This document shows positions 14,781-23,922 of a stretch of 64,000 nt of DNA, in pieces. This stretch comes from Acidobacteriota bacterium (GTDB lineage: Bacteria; Acidobacteriota; Terriglobia; Terriglobales; SCQP01). The notes under the pieces were generated by a model, which did not search any database, was not told where the DNA came from, and saw only the letters and a program-made list of their open reading frames with translations. Numbering within the stretch: the first letter of the stretch is position 1; the number at the start of each line of letters is the position of its first letter. The stretch covers positions 62,001 through 126,000 of the forward strand of contig SCQP01000018.1 of the NCBI GenBank assembly GCA_004299485.1, in the 5' to 3' direction. The position numbers and the translations under genes were made by a program.

Positions 14781-17700
14781 TCGAGCGGCTAATCGCTGTC
14801 TGCGCCCGCAACCGCTTCCTGGTTCTGGCGATTGCGGTACTGCTGTTGCTGGCGGGGACTTACTCCATCGGGCGGATTCCGCTGGATGCGCTGCCCGACA
14901 TCAGCGATGTGCAGGTGGTGGTGCATACGCAATGGCTGGGCGAGCCTCCCAACGTGATTGAAGACCAGGTCACCTATCCGCTGGTGACCGCGATGCTGGG
15001 CACGCCGAAGGTGACCGACGTGCGGGCGCAAACTATGGAAGGCGACTCCTATGTGACGGTTGTGTTCCAGGACGGCACCGACCTGTATTGGGCGCGGGCG
15101 CGGGTGCTGGAGTCGCTCGAGCGCGAGCAGGCGCTGCTGCCGCCGGACGTCCACCCAGCGCTGGGGCCGGATGCCACCGGCGCGGGATGGGTGTACGAGT
15201 ACGCCCTGGTCGACCGGACGCACCCGCAGAGCCTAGCGGATCTGCGGGCGCTGCAGGATTGGTTTCTGCGCTACCAACTGGAGACGGTGCCGGGCGTGGC
15301 CGAGGTGGCGACCATCGGCGGGTTCGAGCGCCAGTATCAGGTGAACCTGATGCCGGACAAGCTACGGCAGTACGGGGTAAGCCTGGAACAGGTGATTGCG
15401 GCGGTGCGCGCCAGTACGAATGAAGTGGGCGGCAGCACGCTGGAGCTGAGCGGGGCGCGCTACATGGTGCGCGGACTCGGCTACGTCCACTCGCTGAGCG
15501 ATTTGCGGGCGGTATCGGTCGGCGAGCGCGGCGGCGTGCCCATCACCCTGGCGCAGCTCGGGACGGTGGCGTTCGGGCCGGAACCGCGCACCGGCATCGC
15601 CGACTGGAATGGCGCAGGCGAGACCGTCGGCGGCATCGTGATGGCGCGCTCGGGCAGCAACGCGCTGGAGGTGATTCAGGGGGTCAAGGCGAAACTGCAG
15701 GCGCTGGCGCCATCACTGCCCGCGGGCGTGCAAGTCGAATCCGGCTATGACCGCTCGGGGCTGATCAATCAATCGGTAACGACGCTGCGTGACGCACTGA
15801 TTGAGGAAGTGATCGTGGTCAGTTTGGTGATTATTTTCTTCCTGTGGCATTTCCGCTCGGCGCTGGTCGCGGTGCTGACCCTGCCGGTGGTGCTGGTGGT
15901 GACGTTTTTGCCGATGGCGTATCTGCACGTAAGCGCCAACATCATGAGCCTGGGCGGGCTGGCGCTGGCCATCGGAGAACTGGTGGACGCCGCCATTGTG
16001 ATGGTGGAGAACGGGCACCGGCGGCTGGCGGATCATCCCGAGGCGCAAGGGCGCGAGCGCGCGCGCATCCTGCTGGAAGCAGCGCAACAGGTGGGGCCGG
16101 CGCTGTTTTTCTCGCTGCTCATCATCGTGGCGTCGTTTCTGCCGGTGTTTCTGCTGGGTTCGCAGGCGGGGCGGCTGTTCCGGCCGCTGGCGTGGACGAA
16201 AACGCTGGCCATCGCCATCTCGTCGATTCTGGCAGTCACGCTGGTGCCGGTGCTGATGCCGCTGCTGATCCGGGGCAAGCTGCGGCCGGAGAGCCGCAAC
16301 CCCATCTCGCGGGCTACGCAGGCCGTGTATCATCCCACGCTGCGCTGGTGCCTGCGGCATCCGGCGTGGACCATTCTCTTCAACGTGATCTTCTTTGCCG
16401 CCACGTTGCCGTTGGCGTTCCATCTGGGCAGCCAGTTCATGCCGCCGCTGTTTGAAGGCTCCAGCGTCTACATGCCCACCGGACTGCCGGGGCTGGGGGT
16501 GACGCCGGCGGCGCGGCTGCTGCAAGCGCAGGATCAGATCATCCGCGGCTTCCCCGAGGTCAAAAGCGTATTTGGAACCGCGGGCCGTTCCAACAGCGCC
16601 ACCGACAACGCCCCGCTGTCGATGTACGACACCACCATCACGCTCAAGCCGCGTTCAAGCTGGCCCGCGGACATGACCTATAGCAAGCTGATCGCGGCGA
16701 TGGACGCTAAGCTGCAGTTCCCGGGACTGACCAACAACTGGACCATGCCCGTGGCCAACCGCATGGATATGGAGCTCACCGGAATCAAGACACCGGTGGG
16801 GATGAAGATCTACGGCCCCAGCCTCGATGGCATTCAGGCGCTGGGAGTGAAAATCGAGGGCATTCTGGCGGGCGTGCCGGGCGTGACTTCGACATTTGCC
16901 GAACACGTGGCGGATGGGCTATACATCAACATCACGCCGCGGCGGGCGCAGATTGCCCGCTTTGGCCTGAGCGTCGCGGCGGTGCAGCAGGCGGTGACGA
17001 GTGCCATTGGCGGCATGGACGTGGCGGAGACGCTGGACGGAAGGCAGGTGATTCCGATCAACGTCCGCTATGCACGCGACTTTCGCAGTGATCTGCCGGC
17101 GCTTCAGCAGGTGCAGATCGCGACGCCCAGCGGGGCGCAGATTCCGCTGGCGCAGGTAGCGCAGATCAGCTTTAACCGCGGGCCGGCGATGATCCGGGAT
17201 GAAAACGGCGTGCTGACGGGATATTTATACCTGGACGTGGCCGGACATGATTACGGCGGCCTGGTAGCGCGCGCCAACCAGGCCTTGCAGGCCGGGCTGA
17301 AGCTGCCGGCGGGCTACAGCTACACGTGGTCGGGTGAATATGCGTTTCAGCAGCGCGCCGACCGGCGGCTGGAGATGGTGGTCCCGATCGTGTTTTTCAT
17401 CATCTTCCTGCTGTTGTACATGATCTTTCACTCGGTGATGGAGTCGGTGATGCTGATGATTCCCACCTTCTATGCGCTCAGCGGCGGCTTGCTGCTGCAG
17501 TGGTGGCTGGGGTATGAGTTCAGCGTGGCGGTGTGGGTAGGCTACATTGCGCTGTTCGGTATAGCGGTCGAGACCGCGGTGGTGATGCTGGTCTATTTGC
17601 GCGAGGCCTGGGAAGAGCGGCGGAAGACCGGCCAAGGGAGCCTGGAAGATGCGGTGATGGCAGGCGCGGTGCTGCGGCTGCGGCCCAAACTGATGACCGT

Positions 17701-17890
17701 GGCGGCGGTGCTGGCGAGCCTGATTCCGATTCTGGCGTCGTCGGGCATCGGCTCGGACGTGATGAAGCCAATTGCCGCGCCGATTGTGGGTGGCATGGCG
17801 ACGTCGGCGGTCAATGTACTGATTCTGGTGCCGCTGCTGTACGCGATGCTGAAGCGGTGGGAAGAACGGCGAGAGTTGCGGTCACGCTGA
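14777..17890 (+). CDS. Heavy-metal efflux RND pump (CusA/CzcA-like)
   Basis: This 1037-residue HME-type RND transporter has the family-typical length and 12 TM helices. The TM4 motif LAIGELVDAAIVMVENGHRR has the charged residues of the proton relay and is closer to CusA/SilA (VDAAIVM) than to CzcA (VDGAVV). This points to monovalent Cu/Ag export. The periplasmic MDMELTGIKTPVGMKIYGPS stretch retains a Met at the CusA-type metal site. The GTG start at 14777 overlaps the adaptor stop (GTGA). An upstream ATG in the same frame would lie inside the adaptor gene and was rejected. Confidence 0.9.
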   Translation: MIERLIAVCARNRFLVLAIAVLLLLAGTYSIGRIPLDALPDISDVQVVVHTQWLGEPPNVIEDQVTYPLVTAMLGTPKVTDVRAQTMEGDSYVTVVFQDGTDLYWARARVLESLEREQALLPPDVHPALGPDATGAGWVYEYALVDRTHPQSLADLRALQDWFLRYQLETVPGVAEVATIGGFERQYQVNLMPDKLRQYGVSLEQVIAAVRASTNEVGGSTLELSGARYMVRGLGYVHSLSDLRAVSVGERGGVPITLAQLGTVAFGPEPRTGIADWNGAGETVGGIVMARSGSNALEVIQGVKAKLQALAPSLPAGVQVESGYDRSGLINQSVTTLRDALIEEVIVVSLVIIFFLWHFRSALVAVLTLPVVLVVTFLPMAYLHVSANIMSLGGLALAIGELVDAAIVMVENGHRRLADHPEAQGRERARILLEAAQQVGPALFFSLLIIVASFLPVFLLGSQAGRLFRPLAWTKTLAIAISSILAVTLVPVLMPLLIRGKLRPESRNPISRATQAVYHPTLRWCLRHPAWTILFNVIFFAATLPLAFHLGSQFMPPLFEGSSVYMPTGLPGLGVTPAARLLQAQDQIIRGFPEVKSVFGTAGRSNSATDNAPLSMYDTTITLKPRSSWPADMTYSKLIAAMDAKLQFPGLTNNWTMPVANRMDMELTGIKTPVGMKIYGPSLDGIQALGVKIEGILAGVPGVTSTFAEHVADGLYINITPRRAQIARFGLSVAAVQQAVTSAIGGMDVAETLDGRQVIPINVRYARDFRSDLPALQQVQIATPSGAQIPLAQVAQISFNRGPAMIRDENGVLTGYLYLDVAGHDYGGLVARANQALQAGLKLPAGYSYTWSGEYAFQQRADRRLEMVVPIVFFIIFLLLYMIFHSVMESVMLMIPTFYALSGGLLLQWWLGYEFSVAVWVGYIALFGIAVETAVVMLVYLREAWEERRKTGQGSLEDAVMAGAVLRLRPKLMTVAAVLASLIPILASSGIGSDVMKPIAAPIVGGMATSAVNVLILVPLLYAMLKRWEERRELRSR

Positions 17891-17951
17891 GCGTGCCCTT
17901 AAGGGAGTCCTGCCAAAGCAGGAGCGTCGGCCTGCGCTAAGGTAAAGGAAC

Positions 17952-19148
17952 GTGACGCCTGTAGGCTTGCAGCCGCTGCTCAGCCTGTTTCTGCTGTTTG
18001 TCGCCGCCAAGATCGGCGAGGAGGTATTCGAGCGTCTGCGGCAGCCGGGGCTGATCGGGCAGATCGTCGCCGGTTTCCTCATTGGCCCGGGACTGATGCA
18101 CTGGGTGCAGCCGTCGGCAACGCTGGACTTCATGGCGGAAGTGGGCGTCATTTTTCTGCTGTTCGAGACGGGCCTGAAAACGCAGCCGGAAGAGATGACC
18201 GAGCACGGCTTCGTCAGCGTGGGCGTGGGGTTTTTTGGCGTGATCACGCCGCTGGCGCTGGGCTGGGCGTTTGCCGCTTCGATTGGCGAGAATGCCGTTA
18301 CCGCGCGCTTTGTGGGCACGCTGCTGGTGGCCACCAGCATCGGGATTACCGCCAAGATCCTGACGGATTTTGGCGCGCTGAACACGACCTTCGGGCGCGT
18401 CATTCTGGGCGCGGCCGTGCTGGACGACATTCTCGGCCTGCTGGCGCTCTCGATGCTCACCAGCTTCAGCAGCACGCAGTCGCACTGGCTGAACCTGCTG
18501 CTGACGGTGGTATTCGTGGCGTTGTTTTTCGTGGTGGTGCTGTTTTTGCGGCGGCAGGCGTTTCCGCACCTGCGGCCGCGGCTGGGGAAATTACGCACGG
18601 CGGCGCCGCAATGGACGTTTGCGCTCATCATCCTGCTGGGCTTTTCGGCGATGTCAGCCTATATCGGCCTGGCCGCCATCATCGGATCGTTTCTGGCCGG
18701 CCTGTTCGTGAGTGAGTCGGAAGAGATTGCGCCGGCGCTGCGCGCCAAGGCGGAAGCGGTGAGCAGCTTTGTGGTGCCGTTCTTTCTGGCTAACATCGGC
18801 CTCAAACTCAGTCCGTCGGCGTTGACGCGGCCGCACGATCTGGAGCTGATCGCCGCGCTCACGCTGATCGCCATCGTCACCAAACTGTTCGCCTGCGGCA
18901 TCGCGGCGCTGCCGCTGGGGCGGCGCTCGGCGCTGCTGGTGGGACTGGGAATGATTCCGCGCGGCGAGGTGGGCATCGTGGTCGCCAACGAGAGCCTGCG
19001 GATTCCGGCGATTCCGAATGCGTATTACTCGATCGGCATTGCCATGGCGGTGCTGACCAGCCTGATCGGGCCGCTGTTGCTGCGGCTGGTGCTGCGGCCC
19101 GAGCGGCCGCTGGCGGAGGCCGAGGCGGTCAAGCCGGCGGCGGGTTAG
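17952..19148 (+). CDS. Kef/CPA2-type cation:proton antiporter, membrane domain only
   Basis: This 398-residue polytopic protein belongs to the Na+/H+ exchanger CPA2 family, with about 12 TM segments. The N-terminal motif LRQPGLIGQIVAGFLIGPGL and the ion-binding region GRVILGAAVLDDILGLLAL (paired Asp) are typical. There is no C-terminal TrkA-N/RCK domain, so it resembles short KefB/NapA-like antiporters. It starts with GTG after AAAGGAA. The 61-base gap after the metal pump has a TCCTGC-CAAA-GCAGGA hairpin, so co-transcription is uncertain. Confidence 0.87.
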   Translation: MTPVGLQPLLSLFLLFVAAKIGEEVFERLRQPGLIGQIVAGFLIGPGLMHWVQPSATLDFMAEVGVIFLLFETGLKTQPEEMTEHGFVSVGVGFFGVITPLALGWAFAASIGENAVTARFVGTLLVATSIGITAKILTDFGALNTTFGRVILGAAVLDDILGLLALSMLTSFSSTQSHWLNLLLTVVFVALFFVVVLFLRRQAFPHLRPRLGKLRTAAPQWTFALIILLGFSAMSAYIGLAAIIGSFLAGLFVSESEEIAPALRAKAEAVSSFVVPFFLANIGLKLSPSALTRPHDLELIAALTLIAIVTKLFACGIAALPLGRRSALLVGLGMIPRGEVGIVVANESLRIPAIPNAYYSIGIAMAVLTSLIGPLLLRLVLRPERPLAEAEAVKPAAG

Positions 19149-19576
19149 GTCAAGCCGCCGGACGCGTGCAACGGACGTACATGCTGGCTGAGATCGGGCG
19201 CTTTGCGCGCCAGCAGCTTCAGGAGGCGGCTATCAGCAGTGACATAGGCAGCACCGGAGTCGACAGCGAGAGCGAGATAGAAGCAATCGTACGCCGGGTG
19301 ATCCAGGCGACAGGCGATTCGGGTTGCTGCCGCGATCAGTGGCCGAGAGGGAATGATCTCAACTTCCACGAGGAGCAGAAGTTCGACCGCAAGCGCGGCC
19401 TCCTTACTGCTGAGTTCGCCGCGATGGTGCTTTTTCCAAATAGAGTTCGCGCACTCCGGAAGTAGCAAATCAGGCGCAACCAGTTGGTTCGGAAGCAATT
19501 CCAGCGCCGCGTCCGCATCCACTTCCGGCACGATCCACTTGATGGCGACGCTGGCGTCAACTACGAGCCGTCTCAT
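19145..19576 (-). CDS. VapC-like PIN-domain toxin
   Basis: This 143-residue PIN protein has VVDASVAIKWIVPE (Asp near 7), LLPECANSIWKKHH (Glu near 41), HPAYDCFYLALAV (Asp near 95) and YVTADSRLLKLL (Asp near 114), the full acidic quartet. It overlaps the preceding RHH antitoxin by 4 bases (ATGA). It is expected to be an RNase toxin neutralised by the partner. Its 3' end overlaps the antiporter stop by 4 bases in convergent orientation. Confidence 0.88.
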   Translation of the reverse strand: MRRLVVDASVAIKWIVPEVDADAALELLPNQLVAPDLLLPECANSIWKKHHRGELSSKEAALAVELLLLVEVEIIPSRPLIAAATRIACRLDHPAYDCFYLALAVDSGAAYVTADSRLLKLLARKAPDLSQHVRPLHASGGLT

Positions 19577-19806
19577 CGTTCACGGCGCGATTCGCGCAAC
19601 AACTGTTCGGAAGGCGTGTGATGGCGACCGGCGAGGCGGCGGCGAAACGCGCGTGCCAGATCTTCAAAGGAAGATGAGGTTGACCCCAGCGCCTGGCGGA
19701 GGATTTCGCGGTGTTCGGCCTCGGCGGAGCGGCCGTGACGGGCGGCGCGCAGCTTGAGACGCTTCACCAGATCCTCGTCGAGATTGCGGACGTGCAGGCT
19801 CGCCAT
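19573..19806 (-). CDS. FitA/VapB-like ribbon-helix-helix antitoxin
   Basis: This 77-residue protein has the Arc-type RHH fold signature MASLHVRNLDEDLVKRLKLRAARHGRSAEAEHREILRQAL, typical of FitA antitoxins. The C-terminal half (about 40 residues) would wrap the PIN toxin. It probably represses its own transcription through the repeat cluster at 19812-19838. Confidence 0.88.
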   Translation of the reverse strand: MASLHVRNLDEDLVKRLKLRAARHGRSAEAEHREILRQALGSTSSSFEDLARAFRRRLAGRHHTPSEQLLRESRRER

Positions 19807-19811
19807 ACCCC

Positions 19812-19838
19812 AATGCTAGCATTGCTGGCATTGCTGGC
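19812..19838 (-). promoter_or_regulatory. Probable operator: triple 9-bp repeat before RHH antitoxin
   Basis: The plus strand carries AATGCTAGC, ATTGCTGGC, ATTGCTGGC in tandem, starting with the 12-bp perfect palindrome AATGCTAGCATT, five bases upstream of the antitoxin ATG. Spaced 9-10 bp repeats are typical RHH operator geometry. Confidence 0.6.
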
Positions 19839-19881
19839 ATTTTGGGGTCAAGAATACGCCGGCCCGGCAAAGGCGCCGTTG

Positions 19882-21102
19882 TTACTCGCCTTTGACGCCG
19901 GAAGACCCGCCGTGTTCACGGCTGTTGAAGATGCGTGCGGGATAGCCGCCCCACGCGAGCATATGCAGCAACGCATCCCGCAATGGTCCCCGCTGCATAG
20001 TGCCCGAGTGGATCAGCGCCGCGACCATGTCCAGCGCGCGGTCCGGCTCCGCGGCGAGGAAGGCGGTCATTAGGGTGCGGTCCTGGTACGCATGGCGCAT
20101 GGCGCGCGCCATGTTGGGCCAGATCCCCAGTTGCAAATTGATGGCGCTGGGGTTGTTCACGAAACGGCTATTCAAACCCCGCCCCCCGGCGCCGCACCAA
20201 AACCATATAATGTCGCCATTCGGCCGGATGTAACAGCCGTGCAGCACGCTGCCCGACAACGCATGAAAATACTCCGTGCGTGCCAGGAACGTAGTCAGCG
20301 TCCCGTTCCCGCCGAAGGTACGCCGCGGCCGGCTGAGCTCGACCTGGTCCCGTCCCGAAGTCAGCACCCCATGGCCGATGCGCCGCTGCAAGGTGTCCGC
20401 CTCGACCTCGTGGCGCAGGTCCTCCAGCACGCCGGGGAACAATGAAACATCGGCGCCGCCCGCCATCATGCTGCCCGCCCACGTCGCCATCATGTGCGGC
20501 ATGGACGACAACCGGCCGCGCACGAACTCCGGCGAAGTTCCGGTCATCTCCGCAATCCGATATATATTGCCGGCATTCGTGGCCACCAGATAGAAATGAG
20601 CGTCTGGAGGACCGTTGTACAGCCCCGGGTTAACCACGCCGGTCACAATTCCCCCTTCCTCCAGGGAATATTGCTGCGCCAGTCTTTCCACGTCGCCTAT
20701 TTGAATCCCCAATTGCGGGCATTCCGGCGCCGTCTGCGGGTCGAAACCGAACTCCCTCATGATCGTCGGCGGTAGCTGACTGGGCTGATCCGATCCAAAA
20801 ATATATGCGAAGATGCCGACTACGGCTACACCCACCGCCGCGACCGCCGCCAGGGTGTTGAAGTTGCGCCGCTGGTTACCCCCTCTACCGCTGCCTTGCC
20901 CGCCACCGTGCCACTGCCGGCGCGGTGGCTGAATCTGAAGCTGCCGGGGATTGAAGCGCGGGGACGGCGGGACATACCTGATGGGCGGGGGCGGGAGATA
21001 TATGATCGGCGGGGGCGGGGGCGGGAACCATGCCGGCTGCGGAATTCGCAGGCGCAGCCGGACGGCAAACCCGCGAAAGAATCCGAATTGCAAGAACGAC
21101 AC
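19882..21102 (-). CDS. Unrecognised Pro-rich single-TM protein
   Basis: This 406-residue protein matches no family I recognise. The GTG at 21102 was chosen because a strong GGAGG sits 5 bases upstream; an ATG 13 codons earlier has no such site. The N-terminal 75 residues are Pro/Arg/Gly-rich and low-complexity (WFPPPPPPIIYLPPPP). A TM helix follows near residues 84-104 (LAAVAAVGVAVVGIFAYIFG). A C-terminal part of about 300 residues has conserved-looking aromatic and Cys residues (GCYIRPNGDIIWFWCGAGGRG). It may be a membrane-anchored protein with a large soluble domain. It lies between a toxin-antitoxin pair and an alcohol dehydrogenase, with no informative operon partner. Confidence 0.7.
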   Translation of the reverse strand: MSFLQFGFFRGFAVRLRLRIPQPAWFPPPPPPIIYLPPPPIRYVPPSPRFNPRQLQIQPPRRQWHGGGQGSGRGGNQRRNFNTLAAVAAVGVAVVGIFAYIFGSDQPSQLPPTIMREFGFDPQTAPECPQLGIQIGDVERLAQQYSLEEGGIVTGVVNPGLYNGPPDAHFYLVATNAGNIYRIAEMTGTSPEFVRGRLSSMPHMMATWAGSMMAGGADVSLFPGVLEDLRHEVEADTLQRRIGHGVLTSGRDQVELSRPRRTFGGNGTLTTFLARTEYFHALSGSVLHGCYIRPNGDIIWFWCGAGGRGLNSRFVNNPSAINLQLGIWPNMARAMRHAYQDRTLMTAFLAAEPDRALDMVAALIHSGTMQRGPLRDALLHMLAWGGYPARIFNSREHGGSSGVKGE

Positions 21103-21187
21103 TTCTGCCTCCAGTCTCAACTGACCATGACATAACAGCACCGGAAAACAAACCGACTATAACACCCCGATCCGCTTCAGGAACAGG

Positions 21188-22201
21188 TTAGGGAGCGAGT
21201 AACACGCCGGCGCCGGCGATGGCGTCGTTTTTCAAGGCCGCAAGAGCTTCGTTCGCCTGGGCGAAGGGGAAGGTGCGGGTGCGGCTGGTGACGCCGGCGC
21301 GATGGGCTTCGGCGAGGAAGTCACGGCCGTCCGCGCGGGTGTTGTTGGCGACGCTGCGGATGACACGCTCGCGGTACAGCCAGTCGTAGTTGAGGGCGGG
21401 AATCGGGCTCATGTGAATGCCGCCAAGGACGAGCGTGGCCCCGGGGGCGAGGGCGCGCAGCGCGGGGGGGACGAGCTCGCCGGCGGGAGCAAACATGAGG
21501 GCGGCGTCGAGCGGCGCCGGCGGCGCGGCGGCAGCATCGCCGACCCAGACGGCGCCCAGCTCGCGCGCCAGCTTCTGGTGGCGCTCGTGATCGCGGGTGC
21601 AGACGTAAACTTCGGCGCCGCGAGCGCGGGCGATCTGGATGGCAATGTGGCCCGCCGCGCCAAAGCCGTAAATGCCGAGACGCGCGCCCGGCCAGGCGTC
21701 GGCAGCGATGCCGCTGAGACGCAGGCAACGGTAGCCAATGATGCCGGCGCAAAGGAGCGGGGCGGCTTGCATGTCATCCAGGGCGTCGGGGATCGGGTAG
21801 ACGAAATCTGCGGAGGCGAGGAGAGCCTCGGCGTAGCCGCCCGGAACCGTCCAGCCCGTAAACTCAGCGTGTTCGCAGAGATTTTCGCGGCCGCTGCGGC
21901 AGAACGGACAGGTGCCGTCGGTGTGGTGTAACCAGGCGACACCGACCCGCTGGCCAGTCCGGAGGTTCGAGACGCCCGAACCCAAAACCGCAATTTCACC
22001 GACAACCTGATGGCCGGGTGTGATGTTGGGACGGCGAACGGGCAGCTCGCCCTCGACGACATGCAGGTCGGTGCGGCAGATTCCACAGACATGAACCCGC
22101 ACCAGAACTTCACCCGCGCCGGGCGTGGGCTCCGGCACCTCGGCGAGTTGCAACGGGTGTTGGCCGATGGGCTGCGGATGTGGCAATATCCAAGCTTGCA
22201 C
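21188..22201 (-). CDS. Zinc-dependent alcohol dehydrogenase (MDR family)
   Basis: This 337-residue medium-chain dehydrogenase has catalytic zinc ligands at Cys39 in [11 protein letters not shown], His in [10 protein letters not shown] and a later Cys/His. The structural zinc lobe is [19 protein letters not shown]. The NAD(P) Rossmann motif [24 protein letters not shown] follows. It resembles AdhA/YugJ-type oxidoreductases acting on primary alcohols or aldehydes; the substrate is not determined. It is divergent from the MazG gene. Confidence 0.88.
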   Translation of the reverse strand: MQAWILPHPQPIGQHPLQLAEVPEPTPGAGEVLVRVHVCGICRTDLHVVEGELPVRRPNITPGHQVVGEIAVLGSGVSNLRTGQRVGVAWLHHTDGTCPFCRSGRENLCEHAEFTGWTVPGGYAEALLASADFVYPIPDALDDMQAAPLLCAGIIGYRCLRLSGIAADAWPGARLGIYGFGAAGHIAIQIARARGAEVYVCTRDHERHQKLARELGAVWVGDAAAAPPAPLDAALMFAPAGELVPPALRALAPGATLVLGGIHMSPIPALNYDWLYRERVIRSVANNTRADGRDFLAEAHRAGVTSRTRTFPFAQANEALAALKNDAIAGAGVLLAP

Positions 22202-22246
22202 TCTGAAACGCCCCTCTCAGCCATCGTAACGCGGGGGTCGCGCCGT

Positions 22247-23173
22247 TTGCCCCCAAGGCAGAACCGGCGCGGCAAGGCCGCGAAACTCGGCAAGCCAGCT
22301 CGCCCCAGTGGAACGAAGAGGCGCGGCCCCGGCGGGGCTGGGCCGCGGGCCCCAGCCCTGCCGAGCGTAAGCGGGTCGCTCGGCGCAGCCGAGCGCGGCC
22401 CCGCGCCAGTCAATGAAGCCCGCTTCCAGCGCGTCGTCGAGATCATGCGCCGGCTGCGCGCGCCCAACGGCTGCCCCTGGGACCGCGAGCAGACCTTTGA
22501 CAGCATCCGGGCGAATACGCTGGAGGAAGCCTACGAGGTGCTGGAGGCGATTGGCGAGCGCGACTGGGAAGGCCTCCGCGAAGAGCTCGGGGATTTGCTG
22601 CTGCAGGTGGTGTTCTACGCCGAAATGGCCGAGGAGGAAGGCAAGTTCACGATTGCCGGCGTGCTGGAAGAGCTAGCTGACAAGCTGGTGCGGCGGCATC
22701 CACACGTGTTCGGGAAAGAGAAAGCGGCCAACGCCGACGCCGCGCTGGCGCGCTGGAATGCAGCCAAGGCGGCGGAAGGCAAGCGCGAAGACCGCTCGGC
22801 GCTGGCGGGCATTCCCCGGGCGCTGCCGGGACTGGCAGAAGCGCAAAAGATGGGGCAGCGGGCGGCGCGGCAGGGCTTTGACTGGGACAATGTCGAGGGC
22901 GTGTGGCGGAAGCTGGACGAAGAGTTGGCCGAACTGCGGACCGCGGAAACGCGGGAAACGCGGGAAGAAGAAATGGGCGACGTATTGTTTACGGCCGCCA
23001 ATCTCGCCCGGCACATGGGCGTGGATCCGGAAGCGGCGCTGAAGCACGCCAACCAGAAGTTCGCCCGCCGCTATCGGGCGATGGAAGCGCTGGCGCCGGA
23101 TGCGCGCGGGCGCACAGCACAACAGTGGGAGGAACTATGGCAACGGGCGAAGCGCGCGGAAGCGCAGGAGTAG
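22247..23173 (+). CDS. mazG: MazG nucleoside triphosphate pyrophosphohydrolase with repeat-derived N-terminus
   Basis: The body is a two-domain MazG: GCPWDREQTFDSIRANTLEEAYEVLEAI, then the EELGDLLLQVVFYAEMAEEE motif (EExxExxD metal site), then HPHVFG and a second domain ending EEEMGDVLFTAANLARHMGVDPE. It hydrolyses (d)NTPs to monophosphates for pool sanitation. The start is uncertain: the conserved first helix (FQRVVEIMRRLRAPNG) has no in-frame ATG before it except far upstream. The nearest candidate is TTG at 22247, giving an extension of about 54 residues that translates the repeat at 22318-22413. An internal ATG at 22445 would remove half of the first helix. The 3' end overlaps the GNAT gene by 37 bases. 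Confidence 0.85.
   Translation: MPPRQNRRGKAAKLGKPARPSGTKRRGPGGAGPRAPALPSVSGSLGAAERGPAPVNEARFQRVVEIMRRLRAPNGCPWDREQTFDSIRANTLEEAYEVLEAIGERDWEGLREELGDLLLQVVFYAEMAEEEGKFTIAGVLEELADKLVRRHPHVFGKEKAANADAALARWNAAKAAEGKREDRSALAGIPRALPGLAEAQKMGQRAARQGFDWDNVEGVWRKLDEELAELRTAETRETREEEMGDVLFTAANLARHMGVDPEAALKHANQKFARRYRAMEALAPDARGRTAQQWEELWQRAKRAEAQE
22318..22413. repeat. Palindromic repeat element, copy at MazG N-terminus
   Basis: Bases 22368-22408 are identical to 3929-3969 in the C45 gene and are read in the same frame (SGSLGAAERGPAP). The upstream half is more divergent but shares the GGGCT...GGGCCCC(A)GCCC blocks. It sits between the mazG start region and the first conserved MazG helix. Confidence 0.85.
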
Positions 23174-23922
23174 AACCAGAGACAGTCATCCGGGAGCTGG
23201 AAACCCCGGCGGAAATGGAAGCCTGCGTGGAACTGCAGCGCCAGGCCTGGGGGTTCAGCGACCTCGACTTGATCCCGCGACGGGTGTTTGTAGTGGCGCG
23301 CAAGATCGGAGGGCAGATGCTGGGGGCGTGGGAAGGCGAGCATCTGGTGGGATTTTCGATGGCGCTGCCCGGCCATCGGCCGGGGCAGTCGTTCTGGCAT
23401 TCGCACATGCTGGCGGTGGCGGCCTCGCACCGCAACCGGGGACTGGGACGGCGGCTGAAGCTGAAGCAGCGGGAGACGGCGCTGGCGGTGGGCATTGAGG
23501 TGCTGGAATGGACCTTTGACCCGCTGGAGATCAAGAACTGTTACTTCAATCTGGCGGTACTGGGGGCGATCGCACGGCGCTATCACCCCAACTTGTATGG
23601 CATGACGAGCAGCAAGTTTCAAGCGGACCTGCCCAGCGACCGGTTGACGGCGGAGTGGTGGCTGCGTTCGGCGCGCGCGGAAGCGGCCGCCAAAGGCGAA
23701 TCCCTGCCGGCGGCCGAAGTCAGCAGCGAAGTGGTGGTCCCCGGCGAGATTGACGCCTGGAAGCAGCAGCGCGACGAGCGCGCCGCAGCGACACAAGCGC
23801 GGGTGCGGGAAGCGCTCACGGCCGCCTTCGCCAATGGCCAGGCGGTGGTGGGCTACCGCGTCGAAGCGGGCGAGGGCCGGTTTCTGCTGGGCGCGGCCAT
23901 GCAGGCGGGAGTAGCCGCATGA
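23137..23922 (+). CDS. GNAT-superfamily acetyltransferase-like protein (COG3375 type)
   Basis: This 261-residue protein has a GNAT fold in its first two thirds: EMEACVELQRQAWGFSDLDLIPRRVF, MLGAWEGEHLVGFSMALPG, then the acetyl-CoA loop HMLAVAASHRNRGLGRRLKLKQRETAL (Q/RxxGxG/A-like) and WTFDPLEIKNCYFNLAVLGAIARRYHPNLYG. This subgroup commonly neighbours MenC-type enolases, and here it overlaps one by ATGA at 23919. The start at 23137 follows GGGAGG. It is probably an N-acyl or CoA-dependent acyltransferase acting on the substrate of its neighbour; the substrate is unknown. Confidence 0.82.
   Translation: MATGEARGSAGVEPETVIRELETPAEMEACVELQRQAWGFSDLDLIPRRVFVVARKIGGQMLGAWEGEHLVGFSMALPGHRPGQSFWHSHMLAVAASHRNRGLGRRLKLKQRETALAVGIEVLEWTFDPLEIKNCYFNLAVLGAIARRYHPNLYGMTSSKFQADLPSDRLTAEWWLRSARAEAAAKGESLPAAEVSSEVVVPGEIDAWKQQRDERAAATQARVREALTAAFANGQAVVGYRVEAGEGRFLLGAAMQAGVAA

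Noticed and set aside
17891-17951. Rho-independent terminator after the metal pump
   Set aside because: A TCCTGC-CAAA-GCAGGA hairpin exists but no T run follows, so it was not called.
22010-22246. N-terminal extension of MazG starting at ATG 22010
   Set aside because: This would lie antisense inside the alcohol dehydrogenase gene and shows no MazG-like sequence.
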